IMG/VR virus record: IMGVR_UViG_3300028392_000113 | Coordinates: 1 to 43,266 of that record | Direction: 5' to 3' (one strand) | From: a virus | Length of the DNA: 43,266 nt | Shown: positions 7,731-14,503 of the stretch, piece after piece | How the letters are laid out: every line of letters begins with the position of its first letter | Numbering within the stretch: the first letter of the stretch is position 1 | The notes under the pieces: generated by a model | Databases searched by the model: none | Told to the model about the DNA's origin: nothing | What the model saw: the letters and a program-made list of their open reading frames with translations, nothing else | Made by a program: the position numbers and the translations under genes

Positions 7731-8814
7731 TGATCGTAAACCTTTTGTTAAATAAATCGTCGCACCACATTACTACATACATTACGTCTGGATATTTTTC
7801 TAAAATATGATTTCGTTTTGCTAAATCATTTTTATAAGACTCGCCATATGTACCCAAATGTGTTAAAGTTCTTTGGCCTATTGTAATTGGAACATGTTCT
7901 AATTCATCTCGGTAATCTGAAAAGTTGATATGCCCTGGGCCGTGGAATTCAAAAATAAGTTTTAACTTTTTGTGTGTCTCGTCTTCGTATACTGCCAAAT
8001 CATATCGTCTATAACCAACATTGGAAATATTCTGCCAAAATTGTTCACTCGGAGCTCCAAATCTACAACATAATATATTAATATCATTTGCAGCAATAAA
8101 TCCGCGTATTGCTTGCATTTCCTTGCCATTTGGATTGAATGACATTGGCAAGGTAACCATGGCATGCTGGTATCTGTCTTTAGTTTTCCATGTTTCTTTA
8201 CGTTTATCAATAGATTGCTGATGTCGTAATGTGCCTTCTTCTATACCGTATCTATCAATGAAAAATGCAAGATCACGTTTTTGAAAATTAGAAACTATAT
8301 CAATTGCCTCGTCTTCTGAGTAGCCATTACGAATCCAATAGTCTTTCGACCTCACAGAATATAGCCCGGTTCCTTTACTCATTGCTCCAAATTTTCTACC
8401 TCTTTCTTGCTGTACTTTTTTAATCTTTTGAGTTATTTCCTCTTCGCTTAACCCAGAATCAGCCCAGCCTTCTCTAGTATTCTTTAACTGTTTTTTAAGT
8501 CGATCTACCATCGAGGTATGAGTTGTTTTCCAGTTGTCGCCGTACATTAATTTATGCCATTCAAGGCCATTGGCTTGACATTTAGACAAAGCCTCTCTCC
8601 TAGCTACCCAGTCTCCCAACGAATTAACTATCCAAATAGCTATATTTTTTCTCCATACCCCTGATCTATCTTCGTCGGGATATTCATTAAAAAACTCAGC
8701 TAACATCGCTTCTTCCTCGGCACTAGGAACATATCCAATTGGCAATATATTCCTTACTTGTTTTAATCCCATAAAAAAATCTACTGTACTTTTTTTGTTT
8801 CCATGCGGTTTCAT
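7717..8814 (-). CDS. Free-standing Vsr-like homing endonuclease inside fractured gp41
   Basis: A 365-residue protein between the two helicase halves. Residues 110-180 hold two copies of a helical repeat, the second SVRSKDYWIRNGYSEDEA; the same module occurs in the UvsW and UvsX endonucleases. The C-terminal third carries a Vsr/PD-(D/E)XK-like core: YDLAVYED (D272), then FEFHGPGHINF (E289, H291, H295), then a YVVMWCDD strand equivalent to WE.DY in the sisters. The core is more divergent than theirs (GPGH instead of GDYWH). Families of this kind (EDxHD/Vsr-like) accompany split inteins in metagenomic phage DNA. The likely role is cleavage of intein-free helicase alleles. AGGAG ribosome site; late-type box within a hairpin just upstream. 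Confidence 0.82.
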   Translation of the reverse strand: MKPHGNKKSTVDFFMGLKQVRNILPIGYVPSAEEEAMLAEFFNEYPDEDRSGVWRKNIAIWIVNSLGDWVARREALSKCQANGLEWHKLMYGDNWKTTHTSMVDRLKKQLKNTREGWADSGLSEEEITQKIKKVQQERGRKFGAMSKGTGLYSVRSKDYWIRNGYSEDEAIDIVSNFQKRDLAFFIDRYGIEEGTLRHQQSIDKRKETWKTKDRYQHAMVTLPMSFNPNGKEMQAIRGFIAANDINILCCRFGAPSEQFWQNISNVGYRRYDLAVYEDETHKKLKLIFEFHGPGHINFSDYRDELEHVPITIGQRTLTHLGTYGESYKNDLAKRNHILEKYPDVMYVVMWCDDLFNKRFTINELL

Positions 8815-8825
8815 CGTTCTCTCCT

Positions 8826-8849
8826 GTAAGCATATTTATTTATGCTTAC
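8826..8849 (-). promoter_or_regulatory. Hairpin containing a late-type promoter box before the gp41 endonuclease
   Basis: On the minus strand GTAAGCATA and TATGCTTAC form a 9-bp stem around a 6-nt loop. The left arm and loop contain CATAAATA (8837-8844), a T4 late-type box. The AGGAG ribosome site follows directly. In T4, I-TevI is controlled by a late promoter lying inside an mRNA hairpin, so early read-through and late transcripts would fold differently here too. It could also attenuate read-through from the helicase N-half. Confidence 0.6.
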
Positions 8850-8852
8850 GGT

Positions 8853-9461
8853 TTAGGAATAGGGTATAATTGGTAATTCAACGATAGTAACCATAGTATC
8901 AGCAGTTACACACCCACTGCCACCGGCAAACACGTTTAATTCGCCACGGCTAAATCCACCATATAGTATCTTATCGAGACTTGGCCATCCTGTGCTGACC
9001 TGTCCGCCGCTGTTAAAATATCTATTATTTCGTTCAGAAGGACTATCAAAATAGTCAGTGCCCATGTCTTTCTGTAGGCTTATCTGTACAGCATCTTTGA
9101 TGAGTTTTTCCACTGGGCCAAAATCACCTTTTTCCAATAGATCATACGATTTGAGGATAGCCCTCGATAATTCTTCACGTTTTGTAAATCCCTCAAATTC
9201 TTCCATGAACCATTCGATAGTTCCGTCTGGTAGTTCGGATAGCTTAGAGAGACTGACCCCTGTAGCCGCAGATACTTGTTCAAATATCGGCAATGCTCCA
9301 TGCTCATCATAATGTGTTTTAACAAATTTTGCTGCCGACTGTAAACCTTTGTCAAAGTTAGCGGGATTATAGATATTTTGTACCCGAACAAATGACTCAG
9401 CATCATTTAAGAGTATTTCCAAGAATAATTTCTGAACTTCAAGCCCGTAATCGTTTAACAA
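8853..9461 (-). CDS. 41: N-terminal half of gp41 replicative helicase fused to split intein N-fragment
   Basis: Begins LLNDYGLEVQKLFLE and includes VQNIYNPANFD, typical of the gp41 N-terminal domain, then the RecA-fold start FSRGELNVFAGGSG. At that point Walker A is broken and the frame continues CVTADTMVTIVELPIIPYS before TAA. Those 19 residues contain only intein block A with Cys1. The start is taken as TTG at 9461, 6 nt after an AAAGGA site; an upstream TTG at 9482 lacks such a site. The N-extein is 183 residues. The start overlaps the 3' end of the primase gene, as expected for the coupled gp61-gp41 primosome. Confidence 0.9.
   Translation of the reverse strand: MLNDYGLEVQKLFLEILLNDAESFVRVQNIYNPANFDKGLQSAAKFVKTHYDEHGALPIFEQVSAATGVSLSKLSELPDGTIEWFMEEFEGFTKREELSRAILKSYDLLEKGDFGPVEKLIKDAVQISLQKDMGTDYFDSPSERNNRYFNSGGQVSTGWPSLDKILYGGFSRGELNVFAGGSGCVTADTMVTIVELPIIPYS
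8856..8912 (-). other. gp41 intein N-fragment (19 residues)
   Basis: Cys1 follows GGSG of the interrupted P-loop. Block A (CVTADTMV) is canonical; nothing of the usual ~90-residue N-part follows, so this is an atypically split intein whose missing strands are supplied by the C-fragment. Confidence 0.85.
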
Positions 9462-10422
9462 GTTTTTTCCTTTGTATCTCAATTTTATATTTGTTTGTTT
9501 CTCTGGACTGCAATATAATTAGTATAGTTGCTAACCTGCCCATAGTAATTACCGCATCATTGACATCCTTTATTCCATTAGGCCAATCTGGCATACTTAC
9601 AGCCCAGCCCAATTCTATCGCTCGTTCTACTAATTTCATACCCGCCAGATCTTGATCGGGTATTACGGTTACTGTTTTTCCCAGATTTTTAATCAACTGT
9701 ATCTGTTTAGAATTTATATCATTATGTAGTACGGCTACAGCATCGATAGATAACGCATCGAAAATGCCTTCTACTACGAAAAGATGATGCCACGACTCTC
9801 GTTGCAGATCTGCCCCAAATACATAGCCCTGTTGCATATCTGAAATATATTTCGGGGTGCGAGTATCTAAAAATCTCGCGGTATTACCCACTAGCATGCC
9901 TTGATGTGTAAACGGTATCACGATGCGATTGGCCAATCTACCGTCGGCATCAGGCGATACCATATAAGGATAGGCAGTGTGATCTAGACTTCTAGATGAC
10001 AAATACTCTATATAAACAGTATGTCGGGAATTGGCGTCGTCAATTAATTCTAATCCAACTGGCAAATCTCGTTCTGCAAATTCCACATTAGGCACTGTTT
10101 GCTTAGTAGTTTCCAATAGGCCATGTATAGTTCGATGCCGTAAACTTTCCAGATTGATTTCTTCGATCAATTTAAAATCAACGCCCATCCATGTGAGGAA
10201 TTGTCGTGCTTTAAATGTGAGACTACGTCCTAGTACAAAACTGGCAGTATATCCGCAATTAAAACAAGCATAATACCAGCCTTCATCGGAGCTTTTGAAA
10301 CCTCCTCGCTGCTTACGGTCTTGATTTTCCCCGCGATGATGACAACAGACAGCGTTGAATGTAATCCAACCTGAACTATTACGTTTATGCTTAACGGGTA
10401 ATAAAGAAATTACATCAACCAT
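9439..10422 (-). CDS. 61: DNA primase (gp61-like)
   Basis: A 327-residue bacterial-type primase. The N-terminal zinc site uses CCHHRGE near residue 25 and CFNCGY near 54. The TOPRIM domain shows LFVVEGIFDALSID (Glu motif), VIPDQDLAGMKL (DxD motif) and DVNDAV. It makes RNA primers for lagging-strand synthesis and acts with the gp41 helicase, whose gene overlaps its 3' end. Length fits T4 gp61 (342). A sigma-70-like promoter lies immediately upstream with the -10 hexamer only a few bases from the ATG, and no ribosome site is present, so a leaderless message is possible. Confidence 0.9.
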   Translation of the reverse strand: MVDVISLLPVKHKRNSSGWITFNAVCCHHRGENQDRKQRGGFKSSDEGWYYACFNCGYTASFVLGRSLTFKARQFLTWMGVDFKLIEEINLESLRHRTIHGLLETTKQTVPNVEFAERDLPVGLELIDDANSRHTVYIEYLSSRSLDHTAYPYMVSPDADGRLANRIVIPFTHQGMLVGNTARFLDTRTPKYISDMQQGYVFGADLQRESWHHLFVVEGIFDALSIDAVAVLHNDINSKQIQLIKNLGKTVTVIPDQDLAGMKLVERAIELGWAVSMPDWPNGIKDVNDAVITMGRLATILIILQSRETNKYKIEIQRKKLVKRLRA

Positions 10423-10427
10423 GCTAA

Positions 10428-10456
10428 ATTATAGCAGATTATACAGGGTAATTCAA
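10428..10456 (-). promoter_or_regulatory. Candidate early (sigma-70-like) promoter of primase-helicase
   Basis: On the minus strand TTGAAT, a 17-bp spacer and TATAAT precede the primase. The -10 box ends only 5 bp before the ATG, so the transcript would start at or near the start codon. A second TATAAT lies 10 bp further upstream but without a good -35 box. Confidence 0.5.
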
Positions 10457-10468
10457 GTACTTTGACTA

Positions 10469-11626
10469 TCAACGATATACGAGATTGACTACATATCCAG
10501 TTGATATCAAAACAAAAGCTCCTTGATGAGCCGGGGGTACCGGAAGTGCGCCTGGATTGATACCGCCTGCAGGAATAGGCCAATATCCCGATCCACCATT
10601 TATCACATTGATGCCAGTTACAGTACCATCACCGCCTATTGTAGCTTCTACTACCGCGCCTGATCCATTGCCAATTATATCTACTTTTGGTGGAGCTAGG
10701 TATCCAGATCCGCCGTTTGATACTATGATCTGTGTGACAACCCCTTCATTACAGACAGCATAAGCTATAGCTGGGACACCCGGTGGATTTGGTGTGGCAA
10801 AAATACTGTTGTTAAACGCTAGCCGTAATAGAGGATACCAACCTATTATATTCATATGTATGGTTCTAGTTTCGTTATAAAACGTCGTGCTTTCTGTCGC
10901 ATTAAACCAAACACTCTGATAATTCTCAGCCCATTGTGCTTTGATAGTGCCTGTGTACCCGATCAAATCCATCTGTACTGTAGTGATATAATCCCTAGGG
11001 TATATGAAGCTAGAATAATATTCAGTATTTTGCCAGGTATTATAATACCATGATCCATCTCCGTTCGCCCCCCAGTAGTAAGGATTAGCCCAGGTCGGGA
11101 AGTTAGCCCATGCTGCCCCGTCATACTGTATGCCTTGATTGGTCATCTGTGTCGTAGGAATAGTAAGCTGACTGCTGGGCACAAACTGTGGAAAAATTGA
11201 ATTAACTAAATCGATCGGGGCTCTTGCTCCAGACTGCGCATTGGTAAAAACTGCTTGATTTAAATTGCCACTCTGTACTGATATCGAGTACGACGCAGGT
11301 TGTGCTATTAGTTCTAATGTATCGGCAGCAGGGATAAAAACTTTTACTTGTCCTGTCGGAGCATTTAAAATGATCATGGGCTCTTGTAGCAGCATCATCA
11401 CACCAGCGGTGTCCGTCACTCTAAATGTGAAGGTGCATCCAGTTACATTTACTGGCTTTTCGTCTTGATTAACGAACGAAAACAATAGTACATTATCGAC
11501 CCCAAGATTAATTGTCAACCGTTTGGCATACACTGGATTATATCTCGCTGTAAAAAATTGACCGCTGGAATCTATTAACAATACCTGAGTTCGTTGTTGG
11601 TACAAATATAGGGTGGAAGAATACAT
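10469..11626 (-). CDS. Probable tail or baseplate fibre protein
   Basis: A 385-residue beta-rich protein. Residues ~30-120 (VDNVLLFSFVNQDEKPVNVTG onward) resemble the Ig-like N-terminal domain of BppU-type baseplate upper proteins. The middle is rich in Trp/Tyr (WANPYYWGANGDGSWYYNTW). The C-terminal part carries a duplicated module IIVSNGGSGYLAPPKV and INVINGGSGYWP, found in tail and surface proteins. It may contribute to host recognition. It is an isolated gene with late-type boxes upstream, the nearest ending 6 bp from the ATG. Confidence 0.6.
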   Translation of the reverse strand: MYSSTLYLYQQRTQVLLIDSSGQFFTARYNPVYAKRLTINLGVDNVLLFSFVNQDEKPVNVTGCTFTFRVTDTAGVMMLLQEPMIILNAPTGQVKVFIPAADTLELIAQPASYSISVQSGNLNQAVFTNAQSGARAPIDLVNSIFPQFVPSSQLTIPTTQMTNQGIQYDGAAWANFPTWANPYYWGANGDGSWYYNTWQNTEYYSSFIYPRDYITTVQMDLIGYTGTIKAQWAENYQSVWFNATESTTFYNETRTIHMNIIGWYPLLRLAFNNSIFATPNPPGVPAIAYAVCNEGVVTQIIVSNGGSGYLAPPKVDIIGNGSGAVVEATIGGDGTVTGINVINGGSGYWPIPAGGINPGALPVPPAHQGAFVLISTGYVVNLVYR

Positions 11627-11632
11627 ACATAT

Positions 11633-11640
11633 TATTTAGT
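11633..11640 (-). promoter_or_regulatory. Late-type promoter box for tail protein
   Basis: Minus-strand ACTAAATA, 6 bp upstream of the ATG at 11626. A second box, GCTAAATA, lies at 11667-11674. With a box on the + strand at 11690 this makes a divergent late promoter region of under 100 bp. Confidence 0.4.
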
Positions 11641-11689
11641 GGATATTAAAGTTCCTGTTGTAATGATATTTAGCCATGAATTTTGAACA

Positions 11690-11697
11690 ACTAAATA
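11690..11697 (+). promoter_or_regulatory. Late-type promoter box (+ strand)
   Basis: ACTAAATA on the + strand, 22 bp before the ATG of the 11720-12097 gene, one of the two + strand genes. Confidence 0.4.
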
Positions 11698-11719
11698 TCG
11701 TAAATGCTTTTAACAATCT

Positions 11720-12097
11720 ATGACCAACGAAATCTTCACTAAATTAACCGATAAATATCCCTTCATAACTCTGTGCTTGTATGCTAGTCAAGAATACGTT
11801 GGTATAATACAAAATCAAGATAATAGCATAACCACCATCTATGATTTTGGTAGCATAACCGACCTCGAAACTAAGAAAAAGTTTTTAGAATTAGCTAACA
11901 TATGGTGGTGGGAAAGCAACAGAACAGTACCCATCAATATATTTCTAAAACATGAGTGGCAGCCGTTTAGAACTTATCTGCGTACTTTCATGAATAAAGA
12001 CTTAGAAATTTTACATGGGCCAGTATGTAGTTTAAGTGAAATTGCTCGCAAGAAAAGTAAAAGAAAATCTATTACTTTAGTTAGACGTATCGAGTAA
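11720..12097 (+). CDS. Conserved phage protein on + strand, unknown function
   Basis: A 125-residue protein beginning MTNEIFTKLTDKYPFITLCLY. It has a beta-rich first half (YVGIIQNQDNSITTIYDFG), a Trp cluster (ANIWWWESNRTVPINIFL) and a basic C-terminus RKKSKRKSITLVRRIE. No enzyme motif is visible. The basic end suggests nucleic-acid or virion contact. It is transcribed opposite to its neighbours from a divergent promoter region and overlaps the convergent 12077-12646 gene by 21 bp. The coding signal is good, so it is not an antisense shadow: nothing occupies the opposite strand over most of its length. Confidence 0.65.
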   Translation: MTNEIFTKLTDKYPFITLCLYASQEYVGIIQNQDNSITTIYDFGSITDLETKKKFLELANIWWWESNRTVPINIFLKHEWQPFRTYLRTFMNKDLEILHGPVCSLSEIARKKSKRKSITLVRRIE

Positions 12098-12646
12098 GTT
12101 CATGTGTAGTGCTACTAACATTGAATAACTAAGCGAGTGCGCTTTCTTAAATACGAACCCCCGACTAGCATCACCATCCCAAACACTATCAAATATCTCA
12201 CTCCAAGGTTTATTCTGTAAATGTGCCTTTCCTGGACGTATAACAGCTATAAAAGCAGCCATGCGGGGTATCGAATCAGGGCGCATAGTCTTCAATAACT
12301 CTGTATAATTCCCTATATGTACTAACTGTTTAGCCCATTCGGCGTCTTCCCACAGCCTATTCCAAGTTGGCTCTTTTGCCAACATTTCTTCATAGTGATC
12401 TGGGTCTTTTATTAATTGATATACCGACATATTCAAAAGATCAATCTTAAAATAACCTCTAATCCCGGCATCTTCGTAGTCTATGGCAGCACAATTATTG
12501 ACAGGATCATAGGGAATATCCGTCACGTAAATACCGCTGTTATGTTTTCGAACTGGAGTTTGACCACGCAGTCTCGCAGGCGTATGTTTAATAAGATGTA
12601 AAACTTGTTCGCGATCTGCTAAATCTATATCGATATCTGCGCTCAT
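12077..12646 (-). CDS. Miniature DNA polymerase III alpha (DnaE)-like protein
   Basis: A 189-residue protein aligning by eye with scattered active-site blocks of bacterial DnaE. ADIDIDLADREQVL matches PDFDVDF...RDQVI (catalytic D401/D403; here D6/D8). RKHNSGIYV matches GKHAGGVVI. GYFKIDLLN matches LVKFDFLG (K553/D555; here K67/D69). LLKTMRPDSIPRMAAFIAV then IRPG matches the DnaE QPD...FRPG block. FKKAHSLSYSM matches FNKSHSAAYAL. All three metal-binding Asp are kept although the protein is one sixth of DnaE's length and lacks PHP, most finger and C-terminal regions. Whether it polymerises, binds DNA or acts as a decoy is unknown. The ATG at 12646 overlaps the upstream stop (TGATG); two upstream GTG codons are less likely. 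Confidence 0.72.
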   Translation of the reverse strand: MSADIDIDLADREQVLHLIKHTPARLRGQTPVRKHNSGIYVTDIPYDPVNNCAAIDYEDAGIRGYFKIDLLNMSVYQLIKDPDHYEEMLAKEPTWNRLWEDAEWAKQLVHIGNYTELLKTMRPDSIPRMAAFIAVIRPGKAHLQNKPWSEIFDSVWDGDASRGFVFKKAHSLSYSMLVALHMNLLDTSN

Positions 12647-13320
12647 CACCACCCTGCCTTTATTAAGATTTCCTGCGCTTCGGCTCGATTAGCCGGATCT
12701 TCGCGTAATTTTTTCGTCCATACATCAGCATCAATATACGGCCAGATGATGCTACGTTGTTCTTCATTTAATTCAGATAAAAATCTCTGCCCAGATTCAG
12801 ATGTATACAATACCCATGCGCTAATACGACCACTTATGATGGCGTGTATTATGGTATTGGGATTACCATATCTTAAAAAATCATGTGGGGGAGCATCTTT
12901 ATCTTCGGACCATGTAATAGAATATTCAATAGCCCGAGCTAACGCATCTTCCATGCGCTCTAATTTAAGATATTGAAGAAGATATTCTTCATAAAGTTTA
13001 TCACTACACCAATAGTCTAACTTTTTATTCTGTTTAAGTACCCACTCGGTAAATCTTGCAGGATTGATCACCTTGGTATCGACGCAATATCTTCCAAATT
13101 TTACAAATGCTTTATAATACGGACTTTCAGCAAAATCCTCATAAGTTTTTAACTTTGCTGAGCCTTGTGTAAGCTCATAGAATTTTAAATAAGCATTAAA
13201 ACCCATACGTACACCTACTTCATCTCGCTCAGTATGCCTACGTCTTGGCTCGCAACTATGTACAGTGAGACTAGACTCTTTTATAAAATCTCGTTTACAA
13301 TACTGACACGTATACTTCAT
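12646..13320 (-). CDS. Zinc-finger protein, unknown function
   Basis: A 224-residue protein with an N-terminal zinc finger CQYCKRDFIKESSLTVHSC (C5, C8, H and C ligands), followed by a helical domain (NAYLKFYELTQGSAKLKTYE). The region after residue 90 (RFTEWVLKQNKKLDYWCSDK) is rich in aromatic residues. It ends directly on the start of the DnaE-like gene (TGATG), so the two are translationally coupled and may act together on DNA. Zinc fingers of this kind are common in T4-like phage accessory proteins. The exact role is not recognised. Confidence 0.65.
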   Translation of the reverse strand: MKYTCQYCKRDFIKESSLTVHSCEPRRRHTERDEVGVRMGFNAYLKFYELTQGSAKLKTYEDFAESPYYKAFVKFGRYCVDTKVINPARFTEWVLKQNKKLDYWCSDKLYEEYLLQYLKLERMEDALARAIEYSITWSEDKDAPPHDFLRYGNPNTIIHAIISGRISAWVLYTSESGQRFLSELNEEQRSIIWPYIDADVWTKKLREDPANRAEAQEILIKAGW

Positions 13321-13757
13321 TTTTCGATAACATGATCATGCAGATATTTGTCGATGTCTTTCTTGTTGTTGATCTCAGCCAATAATTCTAAATCATCACG
13401 TTTCATATTGGGAAACAGCTCCTCTAATATTTTTTTACTTTTATTGGCACCGGCTTCTTTTTTCTTTGGCGAGATCCAATTGTGTCGTTGCGGACCCAAA
13501 TCTGGACTTACAGTAGTAGCGCATAACCATTGTAACTGCGGGTGCCGATTGATGGCAAAAAAGTGTTTATTAAAACGCTCGTTACAACTAATAAGATAAA
13601 ACTCTTGTAAATCTCTGCTACCCTGAACCGAACTACCCCATCTTATCATCAGATAGTTACTGAACTTTTTACGTTCTTCGTCGGTTAGCTCTCGATAAAA
13701 GTTTCGATCTTTACAATCAAAACGGTTCATCTCATTACTAATGTGCAATTTATCCAC
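13317..13757 (-). CDS. Conserved phage protein, possibly clamp-loader small subunit-like
   Basis: A 146-residue protein starting at GTG (GTG GAT AAA) that overlaps the upstream stop by 8 bp; a later ATG (MNRFDCKD) is an alternative. Blocks include YRELTDEERKKFSNYLMIRW, FYLISCNERFNKHFFAI and NMKRDDLELLAEINNKKD. The layout of a helical core followed by an acidic/basic helix about 40 residues from the end is loosely like gp62 clamp-loader subunits of T4-like marine phages, but the match is weak and no gp44 gene is in the window. It is best treated as unknown. Confidence 0.5.
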   Translation of the reverse strand: MDKLHISNEMNRFDCKDRNFYRELTDEERKKFSNYLMIRWGSSVQGSRDLQEFYLISCNERFNKHFFAINRHPQLQWLCATTVSPDLGPQRHNWISPKKKEAGANKSKKILEELFPNMKRDDLELLAEINNKKDIDKYLHDHVIEK

Positions 13758-13962
13758 GTTGCAATTTCCCCGCTATCTGACTAATCTGATCTTTTAAACG
13801 TACTACATCACGCTGGAGCTTTTTAATATATCTATCTTGTTCTAAGATTCTCAATTCGAGACTACTGATCTTTGAATCAACATTGGGCGGTGTTTTATCC
13901 ATCACCTCTCTGGGTTTTATAACTGTCGATGATGTATATTGATTTTTATTTTCAGTAGTCAT
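13750..13962 (-). CDS. Small coiled-coil protein
   Basis: A 70-residue protein with a disordered polar N-terminus (MTTENKNQYTSSTVIKPRE) and a C-terminal heptad helix (ISSLELRILEQDRYIKKLQR onward). It overlaps or touches both neighbours and is part of the operon that starts at 14465. A likely role is as a small adaptor or oligomerisation protein; there is no direct evidence. Confidence 0.55.
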   Translation of the reverse strand: MTTENKNQYTSSTVIKPREVMDKTPPNVDSKISSLELRILEQDRYIKKLQRDVVRLKDQISQIAGKLQRG

Positions 13963-14465
13963 TAAAAAACTTGCCTATAATCTACTATCTCACAATTACG
14001 ACTTATATCTTTTACAAAATATACACATTCTGGTTCTTTGTCATCACTTAACGGTACACATAGCAACTGCCCATTCTTTAATTTGGGAGCGTACCAAGTT
14101 AAATCTTGATAGACATCTAGTATTTCAACATCTAAAAAACTAGGCCTAAAACTAGACAACGGATTAAACTGAAATGCTTTAAATCCCCGGTCATTTAATG
14201 CTGATAGCGGGATCACTTCAAGATCGCCAAAGTCTGGTTCACCAATTAGTAATTGCCAGTCAACTGGCATACGCACACGGTGAGCACCGATTCGCAATAC
14301 CAATGCCGGAGCAGTAAAACTCTCTAAAAATATCAACGGTATATAATGGTAGTCAACTTCATGTGGGTTTGAATTATCTAAGATAGCAAACCGCATATCA
14401 TCTATCTCTTCAGGTAAATGATCAAGTTCGTAGTATTTGTTTTCATCAAGGGTTAAGATTCTCAT
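13962..14465 (-). CDS. Conserved phage protein, unknown function
   Basis: A 167-residue protein when started at ATG 14465 (MRILTLDENKYYELDHLPEE); an in-frame start 48 bp upstream would lie inside the promoter. It is beta-rich with DWQLLIGEPDFGDLEVIPLS and FKAFQFNPLSSFRPSFLDVE. No catalytic motif. It begins the unit that runs through the zinc finger and DnaE-like genes. A near-consensus sigma-70-type promoter abuts the ATG (6 bp from the -10 box), with no ribosome site in between, so translation may start on a leaderless transcript. Confidence 0.6.
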   Translation of the reverse strand: MRILTLDENKYYELDHLPEEIDDMRFAILDNSNPHEVDYHYIPLIFLESFTAPALVLRIGAHRVRMPVDWQLLIGEPDFGDLEVIPLSALNDRGFKAFQFNPLSSFRPSFLDVEILDVYQDLTWYAPKLKNGQLLCVPLSDDKEPECVYFVKDISRNCEIVDYRQVF

Positions 14466-14471
14466 AGTCTT

Positions 14472-14500
14472 ATTATAGCAGATGCTCCGGGTAAGGTCAA
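14472..14500 (-). promoter_or_regulatory. Strong sigma-70-like (early) promoter
   Basis: On the minus strand TTGACC, a 17-bp spacer and TATAAT, preceded by TGC. This is the best host-type promoter in the window, between UvsW and the 14465 gene. The -10 box is 6 bp from the ATG. Confidence 0.75.
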
Positions 14501-14503
14501 CCT

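Noticed and set aside
6405-9461. Assembly error, frameshift or pseudogene splitting the helicase
   Set aside because: The break carries intein blocks A, B, F and G in order, exact P-loop restoration and a complete endonuclease gene, and the same layout recurs in three other genes. Random error would not produce this.
12077-12646. Fragment of a host dnaE gene
   Set aside because: Blocks from distant parts of DnaE are compacted into 189 residues with intact motifs and operon coupling, which a simple fragment cannot give.
13317-13757. Firm gp62 clamp-loader assignment
   Set aside because: Similarity is only in general helical layout; no partner gp44 or sliding clamp gp45 is in the window.
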